Assembly (NCBI RefSeq): GCF_003254395.2
Contig: NC_037648.1
Coordinates: forward strand, 15,777,830-15,841,829
Reading direction: 5' to 3'
DNA from: Apis mellifera
Lineage: Eukaryota; Arthropoda; Insecta; Hymenoptera; Apidae
Length of the DNA: 64,000 bases
Both the position numbers and the translations under genes were made by a program. Below are positions 1-25,159 of this stretch, one piece after another. A model generated the notes under the pieces. That model was given only the letters and a program-made list of their open reading frames with translations. It made no database searches and was not told where the DNA came from. Each line of letters starts with the position of its first letter. Position 1 is the first letter of the stretch.

Positions 1-9103
<9,103 letters not shown>

Positions 9104-11515
9104 CTCGTCGAGCGACGGCCGAGTCTCCGGACCACCGTCGAGGGAAGCCGCGGGGGAAGCCAATGGAACGCAGAAGCCACGGGCCGGAGAAGAAACGATC
9201 CACGACCGCGCGTCACCGGCGAGTCGTCGCCGACAAGCGAAACAAACATATCATCAACGATGGGATGACGGAGAACAGTCGATCGATCTGACGAGTCGGT
9301 CGCGCTTCGGCAGTGAGAGAGAGAAAAAAAGAAAATTACAATTGACGGATTGCGTTCGGTGACGGAGGGGGGGGGGGGGTATAGGCTGGATGTGGACGAA
9401 GAACCAAAAACCATTCCAAAAATAGTTTCCTTGAAATCGAAGTTTTTTTCTTTCGTTTCTTCCTTTCCAATTATTTTTATTTCCCTCCAGAGAGTCGTGA
9501 GTAATTGCGCGATGCGAAGATAATAAAGATAAGGAAGGAGATAAGGTTTATCGAATGTACGCGAGTCGAAGGATGTTAATCGCGCTCCCCTCGTTATTAA
9601 CGCGGTCCCAATCGCGTGGAAACAGGTTACGAATGCGAGCCGCAATTCGATCTATATAACCCCCGCGGCCGCCTATACGTGCGCATGTTTGTAACGCGGT
9701 GCAGCCACTGCAGAGTCGATCGCATTCCAACAAATTGCGGAGACTTAAACGCCGTCGCATCCTTCGAGATACGCCGCCGCGTATTCCCCCCTTTTTCTCC
9801 CGAAAAGGAAAATATGATAACCAAGATTCCGTTCCCCGAACCGATCACCGCGAAGTATCATCGCGTTAATTTCCATCGCGTAAAGCGCGCGCGTCGGCTG
9901 GAAATTGGATTCCTTCCAATTCGATAAAATTCGGAACGGTCCGTATTCGTTTCGATCGATCGGTAAGTAAGATTTCTTTTCCATCCGAAGAGAACGAGTT
10001 GGGCGAGATATGGTTGGCGCGAACGCTCCGGATGAGTGCGGAGAGAAAGAGAGAGAGAGAGAGAGAGGAGAAGGGGTCGTAAAATTTTACTACGCGACGC
10101 CGAATGCACGACTTAATCGCGGGTCGAGCCACGATCGAAAAACGAAACCCATCGCATCTCACGCGCTCTATTTTTCCTCGCGCGCGACTCTGCTGCCATC
10201 GATTTTACACCGGAATACGCTTCTATTCTTCCAACCGACCCGGCTACCGACCAAGGTCGAGCTTTAGCGTCTCCTCAACCTCCTCCTTCCTCCTTCCTCC
10301 TTCTTCCTCGAATAACAACAACCGTTCTTATTTCTCTTCCAAAAGGAAAAAAAAAAAGAGGTGGGAAACGCTGAGCGAGACTAACGTAGTCCAAAGAAGT
10401 AACTGACGCGTGAAAAGAAAACAATGGAAGAAACGCAACGTCCCTTTTTAACAACTTTTTAAACGCTAATTTCTTACTTCGCGTTGTCATCGTAAGAATT
10501 ACATAAAGATATAATAGCTTCGACCGTTCGCTGCGAACATCTCGTCCCTTTCTTTTCCGTTATTCTTCTCCTTCTCGTTGAAAACCCACTTTGTTCCGAA
10601 AACGGTGAAAGAAATTGCCACTATGAAAATTGCAAATGATAGAAAGGAATCCCTCTCTTACTTAGAAATCTTCCAATCAGCTAAATCGTCTTTTCCTTTC
10701 TTTCCTTCCTTTTCCTCCCCCCCCCCTCTTTCGATCGACAAAAGACAAGCCTTTCCAATCCCCTTCCCAACCTCGGACTGTTTTCATCCTCCATATCTCT
10801 GGCGCTTTGCCAGAACGAACCTCTCTTGCTTTGCTTTTTATCGGTATCCATCGAATCGTTCTCTCCGTACCTGATCGAACTTGTTCTTCCTCGCTTCTTC
10901 CTATCGAATCCTTTTTCTCTATCCTCCATTTATTCTTATTTATAATTAGTCGATTTTGCCTATAGAATGTAACTAAATATTTTTTATAACTAATCAAATT
11001 ACGTTCGATTTCGAGACGCGTTTCTAATTACTCCGTAGTATAGTTTTGAATTTGAATCGACGAGAGAAAAATAATACATAACCTAACCGCGTAGGTTTTC
11101 TCTCGATCTTTTATTACCTACCAAAGATTTGGAAAGCAACTAAATTGTATCGCCGCGTTAAACTCACTGCGATGACTTCGATCTGCATTATATATAACGT
11201 TAAACATACTATACATATATATATATATATATACGTAGCATGTGTATATAGGGATACTGTCTAAAGACGGTACAGTTTGTACATAACGTTTGTTGCGCTG
11301 CGTGATCTATCGTAAAAGGAAGGAACTAATTAGAGAGAGAGGAAAAACATTCAGATTCGAATCGTTCCACCTCGATTTCGCGAATCCAATTTTCCTTCAA
11401 TTTCAAAAGTGACAATTTTTTTTTCATCCAAGATACACAAAATTAATCTATATATGTATATATACACGTAGATAAAAATTAAAGAATTCGTTGAATTTGA
11501 ATTTTATTTTCCACA

Positions 11516-11547
<32 letters not shown>

Positions 11548-12562
11548 CAGCGGTATCTAGATACAACGTGATTCAAAAACGTGTTGAAAAGCGGATTTGA
11601 TCGAAACATATGACTTGCATGTATACTATCGAGAAACAACGTGAAGAACAAATTGAAAAGGAAAAATTTGCGAATTGAAGACGCGTCATTTTTTTTCATC
11701 TTATTTTCTTTTTTTTTTTTTCTCTTGAAGAATTTTTTTTTTCCCTTCGAAAAAAATCTTTCATTCCTTTCCATTTTCCATTCCGATTGGAAACTCGTGG
11801 TGGGACTGGTTTCGCCGAAAAAAAAAAAGAGAGAAAATACGGATCGTGATCGTAACGCTGATAAAATAGGGAACAGTTGGAGATAAGACAACGATAACGA
11901 GAGAATATATATATATCTGCTGTGCAATGTTTTTCTTCTGTAACTTTTGTCCTGCAACACCGTTATTATCGAGACGACAATGATCGCGAGGCTATATAGT
12001 AAATTCGACCAGAGTAGTCCGACGGTCGGAAGAGGCAAAAGTGTCAGAACGATTTATTAGAAGTCTATACAAGGGACTCTAAACGATCTTCCTTCGTGGC
12101 GCCAGGCGCCGACGCGAGACTAAAAGAACGTAGAATAAAAGAAAAAAAAAGACGAAGAAGAAGAGAAAGAAGAAGAAGAAAATAAGGAATCGGCTATCAG
12201 ATATGCTTTTCTCATTCGTTGAATTTATAAACAAAAAAAAGAAAAGAAAAAAAAATATAACGCGAAGCAACGAGAGAACGCTTGAAACAAATTTTCAAAA
12301 AGTGACGCGATAATTACTTGCGATCAGTTTTTCGCGCAACTAACTAACTGTGACTCTATATATGTAATTTAATGTATAATAATCGCAACACGATAAATAT
12401 AATGTAATACCGACGGTCCTCCTTGTTCCAAAAAAGAAAAAAAAAAAAAAAAAAAAAAACATCCAAATATCAATGGAGATTAAAAGAACGGATAACAATA
12501 ATACAGCGTACAATAATAAAACTCGTGTAAATATCATACACCCTAAGGACGTGTATATACCT

Positions 12563-12566
<4 letters not shown>

Positions 12567-12612
<46 letters not shown>
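12567..12612. repeat. Poly(A) tract of about 46 bases
   Basis: An uninterrupted A run follows 'accttatt' and precedes taaatcgcgtc. It could be slippage or the tail of an old retroposed insertion; I see no recognisable element body next to it. Confidence 0.8.
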
Positions 12613-12614
<2 letters not shown>

Positions 12615-13780
12615 AATCGCGTCACGATAAGATGTTACTTAAAGAAGTGATCGAAACGGAAGATTGTATTTCGCGTGTGTACCATGGCTGCCTTCGATGA
12701 AATAATCAAAAGTAAAAGAGAGATTTCGTCGCGCGGTATTAAATATAATAACGCAATTACGGTAGGAAAGGAAGGAAAAATTCGGTGGGCGCTGAAGATA
12801 AGCCTCGCTTTCTCGAGTGAAACGAGCGAAACAAGGGGAAAAGGAGGATCGATGGGTATCGAGGAAAACATAACGGACAGACTATTTTTAGTGGAAATTT
12901 GTTTTTCCTTTGTTTCCTTTATTAAAAGTCGAGAGAAATCTTACCTCTGTCAATGGGATTCACAGCGAGTCGCTGGAAAAGTAGCCCGCAGGCCTAAATA
13001 CGCTCTAATTAATTAAACAAAAGAGAAACAGAAACTAAGTAATTTACCGTAAGTCGAATAGCGGATCGAATTCGATACGACATTTTCTAGTTGCATCGTC
13101 GCGGTTTCTCGTCATATCGGATAACGATCGTTGAAAAAAACGCTATCGGCCAAAAAAAAAAAAAAAAAAAAAATTGCGTTTGTCCGATGCATTCTCTTCT
13201 CTACCGATTTTTCTTTTACCGATCGATGTTTACTCGAGTTCCATATCCTTCCTTCCCTTCTCTCGAAAAAATCGAGTAAAAATCAAACAAGTTTTTCTTC
13301 GAGAATAGATTTAACGTAGATTTAAATTTAAAAGAGAAAAAAAAAAAAAAAAAAAAGAAAAGAATGGATTTTATAAATCGATTGAAACGCCATCGTAAAT
13401 TTCGATGTTGCAAATATTTTATCGACAAACGATAATAAAACGATAAATCTAAACATTTTATTGATCCAAATTAATAGAACTAATATATAATTTGGAATGT
13501 TTTCGATGTATATCATTTTATATAAATATAAATATAAAAGTCGATTTTGAATCGAAGAATGCACCGGTCATCGCGAACGCAAAGGTAGTGCAAACTAAAA
13601 ACACGTAACAACTTATCATACAGCAATCGACTACCTAGTATTACCTATACGTATAAATATATAAACATAAAGCATAAAGTGACTATTCATTAAAGTATTG
13701 ATTATTTATTATTGGTTATTAATTATTATTCATTAGTTATTAATTGTCATTGTTATTTCATCTTCCATAATCGTCGTCGT

Positions 13781-13865
13781 CGTCGTCGTCGTCATTGCGT
13801 CGTCGTCGTCGTCGTTCTCATCATCATCGTCATCGTCACCACTATCGCCATTATCATCATTATCA
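13781..13865. repeat. CGT/CAT-type trinucleotide microsatellite
   Basis: Runs of CGT (TCG) triplets broken once by cattg, followed by degenerate CAT/CGT and ATT triplets. It lies near the change from GC-richer to AT-rich sequence, close to the 3' end of the first RCBTB gene. Confidence 0.85.
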
Positions 13866-14352
13866 TTGTTATTATCAATAGTTGCGTACATATTATACGA
13901 ACAAAAGTTTATTGCTTGTATATATTGAGAATATCATAATAAAAATAATATGGAAACAATAACGATAGATAAATAAATTCTATTAACCATATATCTCTCT
14001 GTCGAAAAAGCAATCACGTCTTCTTTATATTAAAATATATTACTTTTATATTTTGTCAATGAAATTTCACGTATTCCCCCTTAAATACGTTTCGTTTCCT
14101 ATCTTGAAATGGTATTAATTCGTCGATTACTAATTAGAGATTGATATAAATAATAATAATAATCGGTCTAAATGCAAACAACAAAAGTTTCTTCTGATCT
14201 AGATAAAATATCTTTAATCTTAATTCGTATTTATTTTATTATGTAACAAATAATTTGGAATTTAACGTAATTTTTTTAATACAATGCAATGAAACATTAT
14301 GTACAATAGGCATAAAATATACAGCAATATTTTTACAATACTATATTGTAAA

Positions 14353-16706
14353 TTATGTTTTAAAAGCTCCAGTTTGTGCAGCTTTAATTATAAAATTTTT
14401 TATCATATTTTCATTCAAATTAGCAAAACTTGCTGTCTGTACTATAGCAGTCATGTGATTTAATGCGAATTTGAAACAATATTCCTCCAATTCCTACAAT
14501 TAAATTAAGATTAATAATATCCGTGTAAGAAAAAAAAAAATCACATTCAATTATTTACCTTGGCATTATTTTCAATAGCTATACTATAAAGTAAAGCTAC
14601 GTTTTCAACTGTTATCCCTTCCTTCATTTTTTGTATACATTGTTTTTTCAATTGATTTTCAGAATAAGTATTCGCTAATTTTAAAAGTTCTTATCGACAA
14701 AAATTGATAATTTTATATATAATATATAATATAAAAATATTAACATCATAAAATATTTCGAAAAATATATTAAAATATTTACCTTGCATATTTTCTGGAT
14801 GTAAATCGAGTTCGTCGGTATATAAATATCTCAAAAATGCTTTATACACGTTATAAGAAAATTTATGATGTTTTATAAATTTCCTATAATACAATAATTG
14901 ATTATAATATTAAACAATCTGGATGCGCATTAAAATAATATAAGTATATACTCACTTCTGGTTATTTGTGTTTAACGTTTTTGAAAATATCGTACGAAAA
15001 TATTGACAACGTATCATTAAAACAGTTTTATGCACATAAATAAATTCTTCTTGTATTTGTATAACGAGATCACTCGTAGCCTATAAAACATAAACATATA
15101 TTATTTTTGAAAAAATATATAATACAAAAGATATTTCTTTATTACAAATGCATACTTGATCATTAAACGCTTCTTTGAAACAATCTATCAAACCCACAGT
15201 TTCTTCTTCTCCATGAAGAATAAGTGGTTGATGCATAACATTCGGTGATGCATAACGCGCAAAAGCATCGTGTATGCATCTTAAACCAGTAAGCATTGGA
15301 ATTGTAATGCTTTGTCCTAGACACTCGCCCCACATAAATATTTGATTACGTTCTCCCATAGCTATACTTATGTGACTGTAATGCGAAGCTGCTATATCCA
15401 ATACTCTTCCCATTTCTTGCACTATGAGCTAAATATATTTTTCTTTACTTTTTATTTAATATTTATTAGCACGATTGACATCGTAATTTACCTGTACTGG
15501 ATTACAAATATTCGTCTTCATGCCAAGACCTAGTTGTCCACAATAGTTACCACCCCATACATATAAAACTCCTGTATTAGACAAGGCCAAAACATGTGCA
15601 TAACCACATACTACTTTCTCTGACATTAAAGGAAAAAATTGCTAATATTTAAAAAATATTTGACTTACATACATGAAAAAAAAACTTAATATTACCAATC
15701 GTAATACCAATAAGTGTTGTAATTTTACAGGGATTCGCATGATTGGCATAATTTCCAATTCCTAATTGACCAACCTCGTTACAACCCCAACTATAAATTT
15801 CTCCATTATCTGTAACTACCATGCTTGATGATTGACCACAACTAATACAAACAACTCTTTTGTCAGTTAATGTGGAATTCACTTTCATGGGAGTCCCTTC
15901 ATTTACATTAACACTACTTCCTACTTGTCTGGATGTATTTTCACCCCATGCATACACCTAAATAAAAAAGGAATGTAATTTTTTTTAGTAATTTTTTCAT
16001 TATTAAAAAAAGAACTTTAATTTCAAGCTTTTATTGTCATTACCTTTCCTTCAATTGTTAGTGCAAGAGAATGATGACTTCCACAAGCTATATCAATAAT
16101 AAATTCATTACATAAATTTTTTGTTACAAGCATTGGAATCAAACCTTGACTGGCAGAAATATTTCCTAGTTCACAATGACTATTGTGTCCCCATGAATAT
16201 ACCTTTTGTGTATATATTTGTGTTATTAAATAATATAAGATTAAATTGTTTTGTGCAATATATTACAACTGGATAAAATTCAAATACCTTGCCATCTTCA
16301 GTAAGAGCCAAAACATGTGGTCCTTTACCATATGCAAAAGTTTTTATATCTTTACCACATAATTCTTCAACTCTTCTTGGATAAAGAGTATTGTAAGTAT
16401 CACCGGTTCCAAGGCACCCAGAAGTGTTACTTCCAATAGCATATACCATTTTATCTTTTGTTACAATTAATGCTTCATTACCAAAATTACCTGTTTAATA
16501 ATAAGTATGATATTTTATAGCTTTATATTGCTAATTTTTTTTTATAAAAATAAGGAAAAGAATAAAAAAATAAAAGATACAAAAAATAATTAAAATAAAA
16601 ATGAAAATGAAAATATTTTACCATATACAAGTGCCATATGAATCTTCGAAACATAATTTAAATCTAAAAAACTAAAAATTGGCCAATTTTTCAAATCCCA
16701 AGACAT
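14353..16706 (-). CDS. RCC1 and BTB domain protein, copy A
   Basis: 535-aa homolog of RCBTB1/RCBTB2, with an RCC1-type beta-propeller and a BTB (POZ) plus BACK-like C-terminus. Proteins of this family act as adaptors, probably for CUL3 ubiquitin ligases. Ten exons: 16622-16706, 16288-16490, 16044-16202, 15696-15957, 15492-15619, 15156-15428, 14956-15080, 14783-14883, 14559-14689, 14353-14493. RCC1 repeats show VYAIGSNTSGCLG, VYSWGHNSHCELG, VYAWGENTSRQVG, IYSWGCNEVGQLG and LYVWGGNYCGQLG. The BTB begins near SDLVIQIQEEFIYVHK and continues through FLRYLYTDELDL. Total length is close to vertebrate RCBTB1. It lies head-to-tail with a paralog about 2 kb away that has the same intron positions. The family call is firm; the ligase role is inferred. 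Confidence 0.95.
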
Positions 16707-18316
16707 TTTTATATTTATCCTAAAAAGTACTTATTAATTAATGATCTTAAATAGAAATTTATTTAGTTATTTTAAGTTTTAATTTTTATCAAATCATAAT
16801 TTTTTTTAATCATATCTTTTTTCATTCTATTTTTTTTTTTAATATTTTTTTTAATTTTCAATAGTATAATAAAAAATAAATTTAAAATAATAAAATCAAT
16901 TAATATTATTATATTATATATATAAACAAAAATTTTTATTAATATATATATTTAGTCACATTTTATATTTCAAAAACTTAATTTACTCTTGTTGTTAAAA
17001 AACTATTATACTGATGCGTTAAAAAACAAATTTGTAACAAAAGATTTGTAAAAAACATAATTTTAACATTTACATAAATATATTTATAAAATTAAATTTT
17101 TTTATATGTAAATGCACTTCTTAAACAAAAATAGTTTTTATGGTATCATCATTTATTACATTATTATTAATGATGCTACCAAAGTTTTTTAATTTTTATT
17201 TACAAACATTAGTAAGAAAGTGAGATAGATCTAATCTATACATAAGGAAAGAAAATAATGAGAGAAGGATAGAAATAGAGTAAAAATATTTAAACCAGAG
17301 CCATCTATAGAGTGCGACAAATGAAACAAATACAATAAGGACAGAAAATAATGAGAGAAGAATAGAGGTAGAGTGAGAAATAATCATGAATATTAAAAAT
17401 ATTTTTTCAAAATTAAGTTAAGATAGAAGATGAGCATTATATATTTGAATATTTTTAAAAAAATGTTTTATTCTATTTTTAAAAAGATATTTTTAATGCT
17501 CGAGAGATAGCGCTAACAGTCAATTCTTATCCTATCTTTATTCTTATCTTATCTTCATTACTTTCTATCTTTAATTTAACTTTATAACTCTTTCATTTGT
17601 GACACATTTCTTCAGATGGCACTAATTTCAATATTTTATACCTTACCTCTGTCTTCTCTCATTATATCTTTTTCTTGTTTTTGGTATATGATCATTGATG
17701 AAATACGCAATATGAATTTGAATATATTTTTATTATTTTTCTTTTAAAACTACGAGTCTTAATTTTTAATATAAAAAATATAAATATCACATTTTTGGTT
17801 TTACAATAACAATTATCTCACAAAATATATCTAATATATAATAATGCAATATTTTATATATATTATATATACGTTAAAATATTCTCAAATAATTTTATTT
17901 TTATTTTATTTCTTATTTGTAATTTTGTATTAAAATTTAGGTTTGATTGATTATTATATCAACTTTGTATTATTTTGAATTAAATTGACAACATCAAATA
18001 TAAATATATATTAAATTATAAAATTATAAAATTATAAAATTTAATACCCCTGAGGCATTATTAAATGGAAAAAAAAAAAAATATATTATTTGTTATATAT
18101 TGATACACTTTTACTACATTCGCATTATATATATTATTATATTTATGATAATGATATATTTATATATTGATATATATTTATATAATGATATATTTATATA
18201 TATTCTACTTTTTTTTTCAAATATTTACATACTTTTTATCTCTTTATTTATATTGTTAATTTTATATATATATATATATATATATTTCCTTATATTTATA
18301 TTTGAAATATGTTAAA

Positions 18317-18349
<33 letters not shown>

Positions 18350-18688
18350 TGTATAATCTATATGAAAATGAATAAAATGCAGTAAAAAATGGCACAATTA
18401 ATAAAAAAATATTTCTTCACGAATTCTATTGTAATTTTTAAATACAAAGTAATATATTGTGATTATTTATATGATAAATTAATAATAATAAAAATAATTA
18501 TTGACAAACAATTTTCTAATAGCTAGGCATTATTACAAAATTTACATATTAAAAATATTTTCATCACCTTTTTAAAAAACATTGATATTTAATAACAAAA
18601 TCTATTTAATCTTGTAACATAAAATGAATTATTCGTATCAAAGTATCACAATTAATTTCTTTGGATCTGGAAATATGCATATTTTGAG
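16707..18688. other. AT-rich spacer between the two RCBTB paralogs
   Basis: Very AT-rich, with TA runs near 18263-18284 and an AAT-repeat at 18318-18348. No gene is seen. A repeated and inverted ~95 bp segment lies at 17242-17680 and is listed separately. Confidence 0.7.
17242..17680. repeat. Inverted repeat pair, old mobile-element remnant
   Basis: The segment 17242-17340 (word order: ataatgagagaag, gccatct, acaaatgaaa) reappears inverted at 17588-17680, where the reverse strand gives ataatgagagaag, gccatct and acaaatgaaa in the same order with similar spacing. The first word is also repeated directly at 17339-17374. Similarity is imperfect, so the arms are old. No coding capacity is visible; class unknown. 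Confidence 0.6.
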
Positions 18689-21021
<2,333 letters not shown>

Positions 21022-21545
21022 ATTTATTAAAAAATTTACGACTCTAATAATTTAAAAAAATGTCAATAAAAACTGATGAAATTATGTTTTTCACGTTCAA
21101 ATTCAATTTTTATCACTGTTGTTTATAAATTGAATACATGTATATTTTGATTCAATTTATAATTCTTAAATATAGCGAACAAATAATTATTATAAATATT
21201 TTTATTAAATTGATTTAAATTTTTTATTAATAGATATATTAAATATTATTAAAAATTACTTCTTTAGATAAATGTATTTATAACCAAACAAACAAGTTAA
21301 AGAAAAGAAAAATTTAATATAAGATAATATATTGTACATTTCTTATAAATAATATAAATAATCTTATCATTTACTACATTAATAATACAATAATACTTTT
21401 ACAATAATACTTTAATTTACTACATTAATATTAAGAATGATACATAATGTAATGAGAATCTTTCAATTTCTGAAATATCATCACAAAGATACAATACGCA
21501 TCATGTCTAGATTACATATTATTTATGGTGTAATATTCAATTCCA

Positions 21546-21571
21546 GCGCGCATGTGCACGCGCGCGCGCGT

Positions 21572-21627
<56 letters not shown>
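21546..21627. repeat. (CG)n-(TA)n microsatellite
   Basis: gcgcgcatgtgcacgcgcgc runs into a long TA repeat. Alternating purine-pyrimidine sequence like this is prone to Z-DNA or melting and sits about 100 bp from the CRE and E-box motifs. Confidence 0.9.
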
Positions 21628-21630
<3 letters not shown>

Positions 21631-21721
21631 TGTCAGACGAGAACATAAGTATACGTTATTTTCTCTACTTTTACTTTTAGTGGTTCAATTCTTCTAAAAT
21701 TCGTTGCAAGGGCAGAATATG

Positions 21722-21729
21722 TGACGTCA
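21722..21729. promoter_or_regulatory. Perfect CRE octamer TGACGTCA
   Basis: Full palindromic cAMP-response element, the binding site of CREB/ATF bZIP factors, in the divergent spacer between RCBTB copy B and TAF6 and within a short GC-richer island. A promoter role is inferred. Confidence 0.5.
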
Positions 21730-21763
21730 TATTATCCTCATTGCTTGATTAGACAGAGGGATA

Positions 21764-21771
21764 TCACGTGA
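21764..21771. promoter_or_regulatory. Palindromic E-box TCACGTGA
   Basis: TCACGTGA is the classic USF/MITF/TFEB-type E-box core. It lies 35 bp from the CRE octamer, which supports a real promoter core here. Confidence 0.5.
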
Positions 21772-22506
21772 TCAGATTTCTGCCAAAACTAAGCGTCGTA
21801 TATGTCATATTGTATACAATAAAATACATTGAATGTTAAGTTTGTTGTATCTTGTCTATAGTACAAAAAATTTATTTTGTAACATAAATTTTTTTTGCAC
21901 AGATAAATATAATTTACGAATACATGTATGAAGAATTATAAAAAAAGATCAAATCTCTAGTACGTATTATCAATTGTGATAGTATTTTTTTTATTATTGT
22001 TAATTTTTTTAATATTCTATTAAATCATTTTATTAACTTTAAAAGTTTAATTACAAAATATAAGTAAGAATGAGATATTTTATAATAATAAACAAAAAAT
22101 AATAAACAAAAATATATATTTTTTATAATATTACTCATTTTTATATAAATTCATGTCATATGGGTAAACAAATAATTAGAACAAATATTGGAACCACAAT
22201 TTGATCAATATCTATATTAAAATAATAAAACAACTTCTTATATGAATAATTACAAAGCAATTTTTATTGTTTCTTAAAAAATTTTTATTTGGTAAGTTTT
22301 ATTGATTTTTATTGATTTTTAAAAATTACAATACAATTGTATAAATAATAAAAATAATTAATAATTAACATAAATATTAAAATTAATATAAAATATAAAA
22401 TAATTTATTAAATTGTATAATTAAATATATAATTTATTAATTATGTTTATGAAACTTATATCAAATATAAAATTTTCAGTAAACAATATTTATTATTGAT
22501 TTAAAG

Positions 22507-23578
22507 ATGAATGAAAGTGAATCTATTTATGGAACTACATTATCTCAAGAATCAATAAAAGTAATTGCAGAAAGTATAGGTGTTGGAAATTTCCCAGATG
22601 AAGCAGCAAAAGATCTAGCCGAAGATGTAAGTTATAGACTTAAGGAAATTATTCAGGTCTGTATATTTTTAAATTATAAAAAAATAATTATAAATAATTT
22701 TTTTTATTTTTTAAATGAATTAAATTTCTATAATTGAAATTTTTAACATTATATAAAGGATGCTGCTAAATTTATGAGACATGGAAAACGTCAACGAATG
22801 ACAACACATGATATAGATCATGCTTTGAAAATAAAAAATATTGAACCTACATATGGATTTTTTGCCAAAGATCATATACCATTTCGTTTTGCCTCTGGTG
22901 GTGGTCGTGAATTACATTTTGTAGAAGAAAAAGAAATTGATCTTAATGAAGTTATATCAATGTCTGGTGGACAAACATGGCCTAAATTACCCTTAGAAAT
23001 TACATTACGCGCTCATTGGCTTTGTATAGATGGTGTTCAACCTACAATACCAGAAAATCCACCTCCTGTTTCTAAAGGTATTAATTTAATAATATAAAAA
23101 TTTCTTTTTTCTTATAACATTAATATTAATTAATTAATAATATAATAGATGTTCAGAAACTAGAAAGTGTTGATCCAACAAGTAAACTTACAAACAAGAG
23201 TCAAAACATTGGTGTTGGAAAACCAGGTGGAGGTGGTAAAAGTCAGAAATTACGCAATGTAGAAACAGTTCATGTTAAACAATTAGCCACTCATGAATTG
23301 AGTGTTGAACAACAATTATATTATAAGGAAATCACTGAAGCTTGTGTTGGATCTGATGAAGCGCGTAGAGCAGAAGCATTGCAATCTCTCTCAGCTGATC
23401 CTGGTTTACATGAAATGTTAGCACGAATGTGTACATTTATTGCAGAAGGCGTGCGAGTTAATGTAGTACAAAATAATCTTGCTCTTCTAATTTATTTAAT
23501 GCGAATGGTTAAAGCTCTCTTGGATAATCCAAGTCTCTATTTAGAGAAATATGTATGTATTAATTAATATACAATGGA

Positions 23579-23615
<37 letters not shown>

Positions 23616-25000
23616 TATTCACGTTTTTTACATTTATTAATTTTATATTTTAATTTATAGTTACATGAATTAATACCATCTATTGCGACATGTATTGTTT
23701 CGCGTCAATTATGCATGAGACCAGAGGTGGACAATCATTGGGCTCTTCGTGATTTTGCATCACGTCTTATGGCTCAAATTTGTAAAAATTTTAATACCTC
23801 TACCAATAATGTACAAACCAGAGTAACTAGAATGTTTAGTCAAGCTTTGGCAAAAAATAGTCAGGTATAATTTAAAATTTATAAAAAGAAAGTTAGAAAT
23901 GAAATAATATAATAATGTATTTTTCAGACTCCATTGGCATCACTTTATGGAGCAATTGAGGGATTATGTGAATTAGGGCCAGAAGTGATTAAAGCATTAG
24001 TTATTCCTAAAATTAAATCTATTTCAGAACGTATTGAATCATGTATCGAAGGGCCTACTTTATCAAGTGTGGATAAAAATGGAGCAGGTCATATAAAAAC
24101 TCTACTTGTGGTGAATATTATTTAATATTATCGACATAAATTTTATCATATTAATATATAAAAACTAATAAAAAAATACGATATAATTTGCAGAAATCAG
24201 TGGCTCCTGTCTTAAAAACAATACGATCTCCTCCAGATTATGTAGAAGATTACAAACAAGATTATGGTTATATAGGTCCTGCATTGTGTGCAGCCGTTGC
24301 AAAAGCTCGTACACAACCAGCTACTTTAGCAACAACTGCATCTACAACTACAGCTTTAACAGCAAATCAACAAGGTCCTACATGCACTGGAAAAACTATT
24401 GTACAAGCTGGTAATATTATTTCTATTAACATGAAATTAAAAATATATATTTATTTTAAATGTAAATAATGATTTTATTTTTTTTCTTTTATTGAAGTAA
24501 CAAATTCTAGTCCTGGACAACAAGCTGGACGCACAATTATGCTTGGTACAAGTAGAACTGCTGGTGGAACTACCACAGCTGGAGGACAAAAATTCGTTAT
24601 TTTACAATCTCGATCTCAAACACCAACAGCTACAAATATTAATAGCAATGCAATACAACAACAATCTCAGCAACAACAGCAACAACAATCGCAACAACAA
24701 GTTAAAATAGCCCAAACTAATGTCACTCAACAAAAATCTCATATACAAAGTAATACACCAAAATTAGTAGTTGTTTGTATGTCTAGTGGTAGTCATAGTA
24801 CTACTACAGTAACTCAGGTGCGTATAATATGTTAATATAAATAGAATACAATTTATTGAATTTATGGAATTTATTGAATCATTAAATGTAAATATTTTTC
24901 ATAATAGGGAAATATAACAACAAAAGCTCAAAATGTTTTTGTAACCCAACAGAACATCGAATGCTCATTAAATCCAGAAGAAGAACATTCTTTTCAATAA
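22507..25000 (+). CDS. Taf6: TFIID/SAGA-type subunit TAF6
   Basis: 629-aa TATA-box-binding-protein-associated factor 6, a general transcription factor subunit that pairs with TAF9 through its histone fold. Exons: 22507-22656, 22759-23077, 23149-23552, 23661-23864, 23928-24110, 24194-24410, 24498-24817, 24908-25000. The histone fold occupies about residues 8-75 ([20 protein letters not shown] through [12 protein letters not shown]). The conserved C-terminal HEAT-repeat region spans about residues 190-420, including [20 protein letters not shown] and [15 protein letters not shown]. It ends in a Thr/Gln-rich tail with a short poly-Q. For exon 5 I chose the donor after GTG (24110) because it keeps LLVKSVAPVL, which aligns with the family and restores the frame. 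Confidence 0.97.
24655..24702 (+). repeat. CAA/CAG repeat coding poly-Gln in TAF6
   Basis: Mixed CAA/CAG codons encode runs of Gln broken by Ser near the TAF6 C-terminus. It is in frame and likely length-variable. Confidence 0.8.
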
Positions 25001-25111
25001 TAAAAAAAACTTAATTTACAACATTCAAATTTTTAATAACATGTACAAAAATAAATTTTTAATGTTAATATACTTTATAATAAAAAATAAAAATTTTTTA
25101 TAAACCCAAAA

Positions 25112-25159
<48 letters not shown>

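Larger units (their letters stand above)
9104..14352. other. Acetylcholinesterase 3' region and gene-poor spacer
   Basis: Begins with the acetylcholinesterase 3'UTR. It contains a G run (9368-9379), GA/CT runs (10044-10066, 11516-11546), poly-A or poly-T tracts (12430-12460, 12567-12612, 13151-13173, 13336-13358) and a CGT-rich trinucleotide repeat (13781-13865). Open frames here are low-complexity F/S/K-rich and lack splice support or recognisable domains. I see no gene. Confidence 0.6.
21022..22506. other. Divergent intergenic region, RCBTB copy B / TAF6
   Basis: Contains a CG then TA dinucleotide run (about 21546-21627), two palindromic transcription-factor sites (listed separately) and otherwise AT-rich sequence. 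Both neighbours point away from it, so it probably holds both promoters; which gene the sites serve cannot be told from sequence. Confidence 0.6.

Noticed and set aside
11448..12038. 196-codon minus-strand frame
   Set aside because: Dominated by S/L and K/F runs from CT and poly-A tracts; looks like chance.
12675..13016. 113-codon plus-strand frame
   Set aside because: Diverse residues, but no domain, promoter or splice evidence and it lies in repeat-rich spacer.
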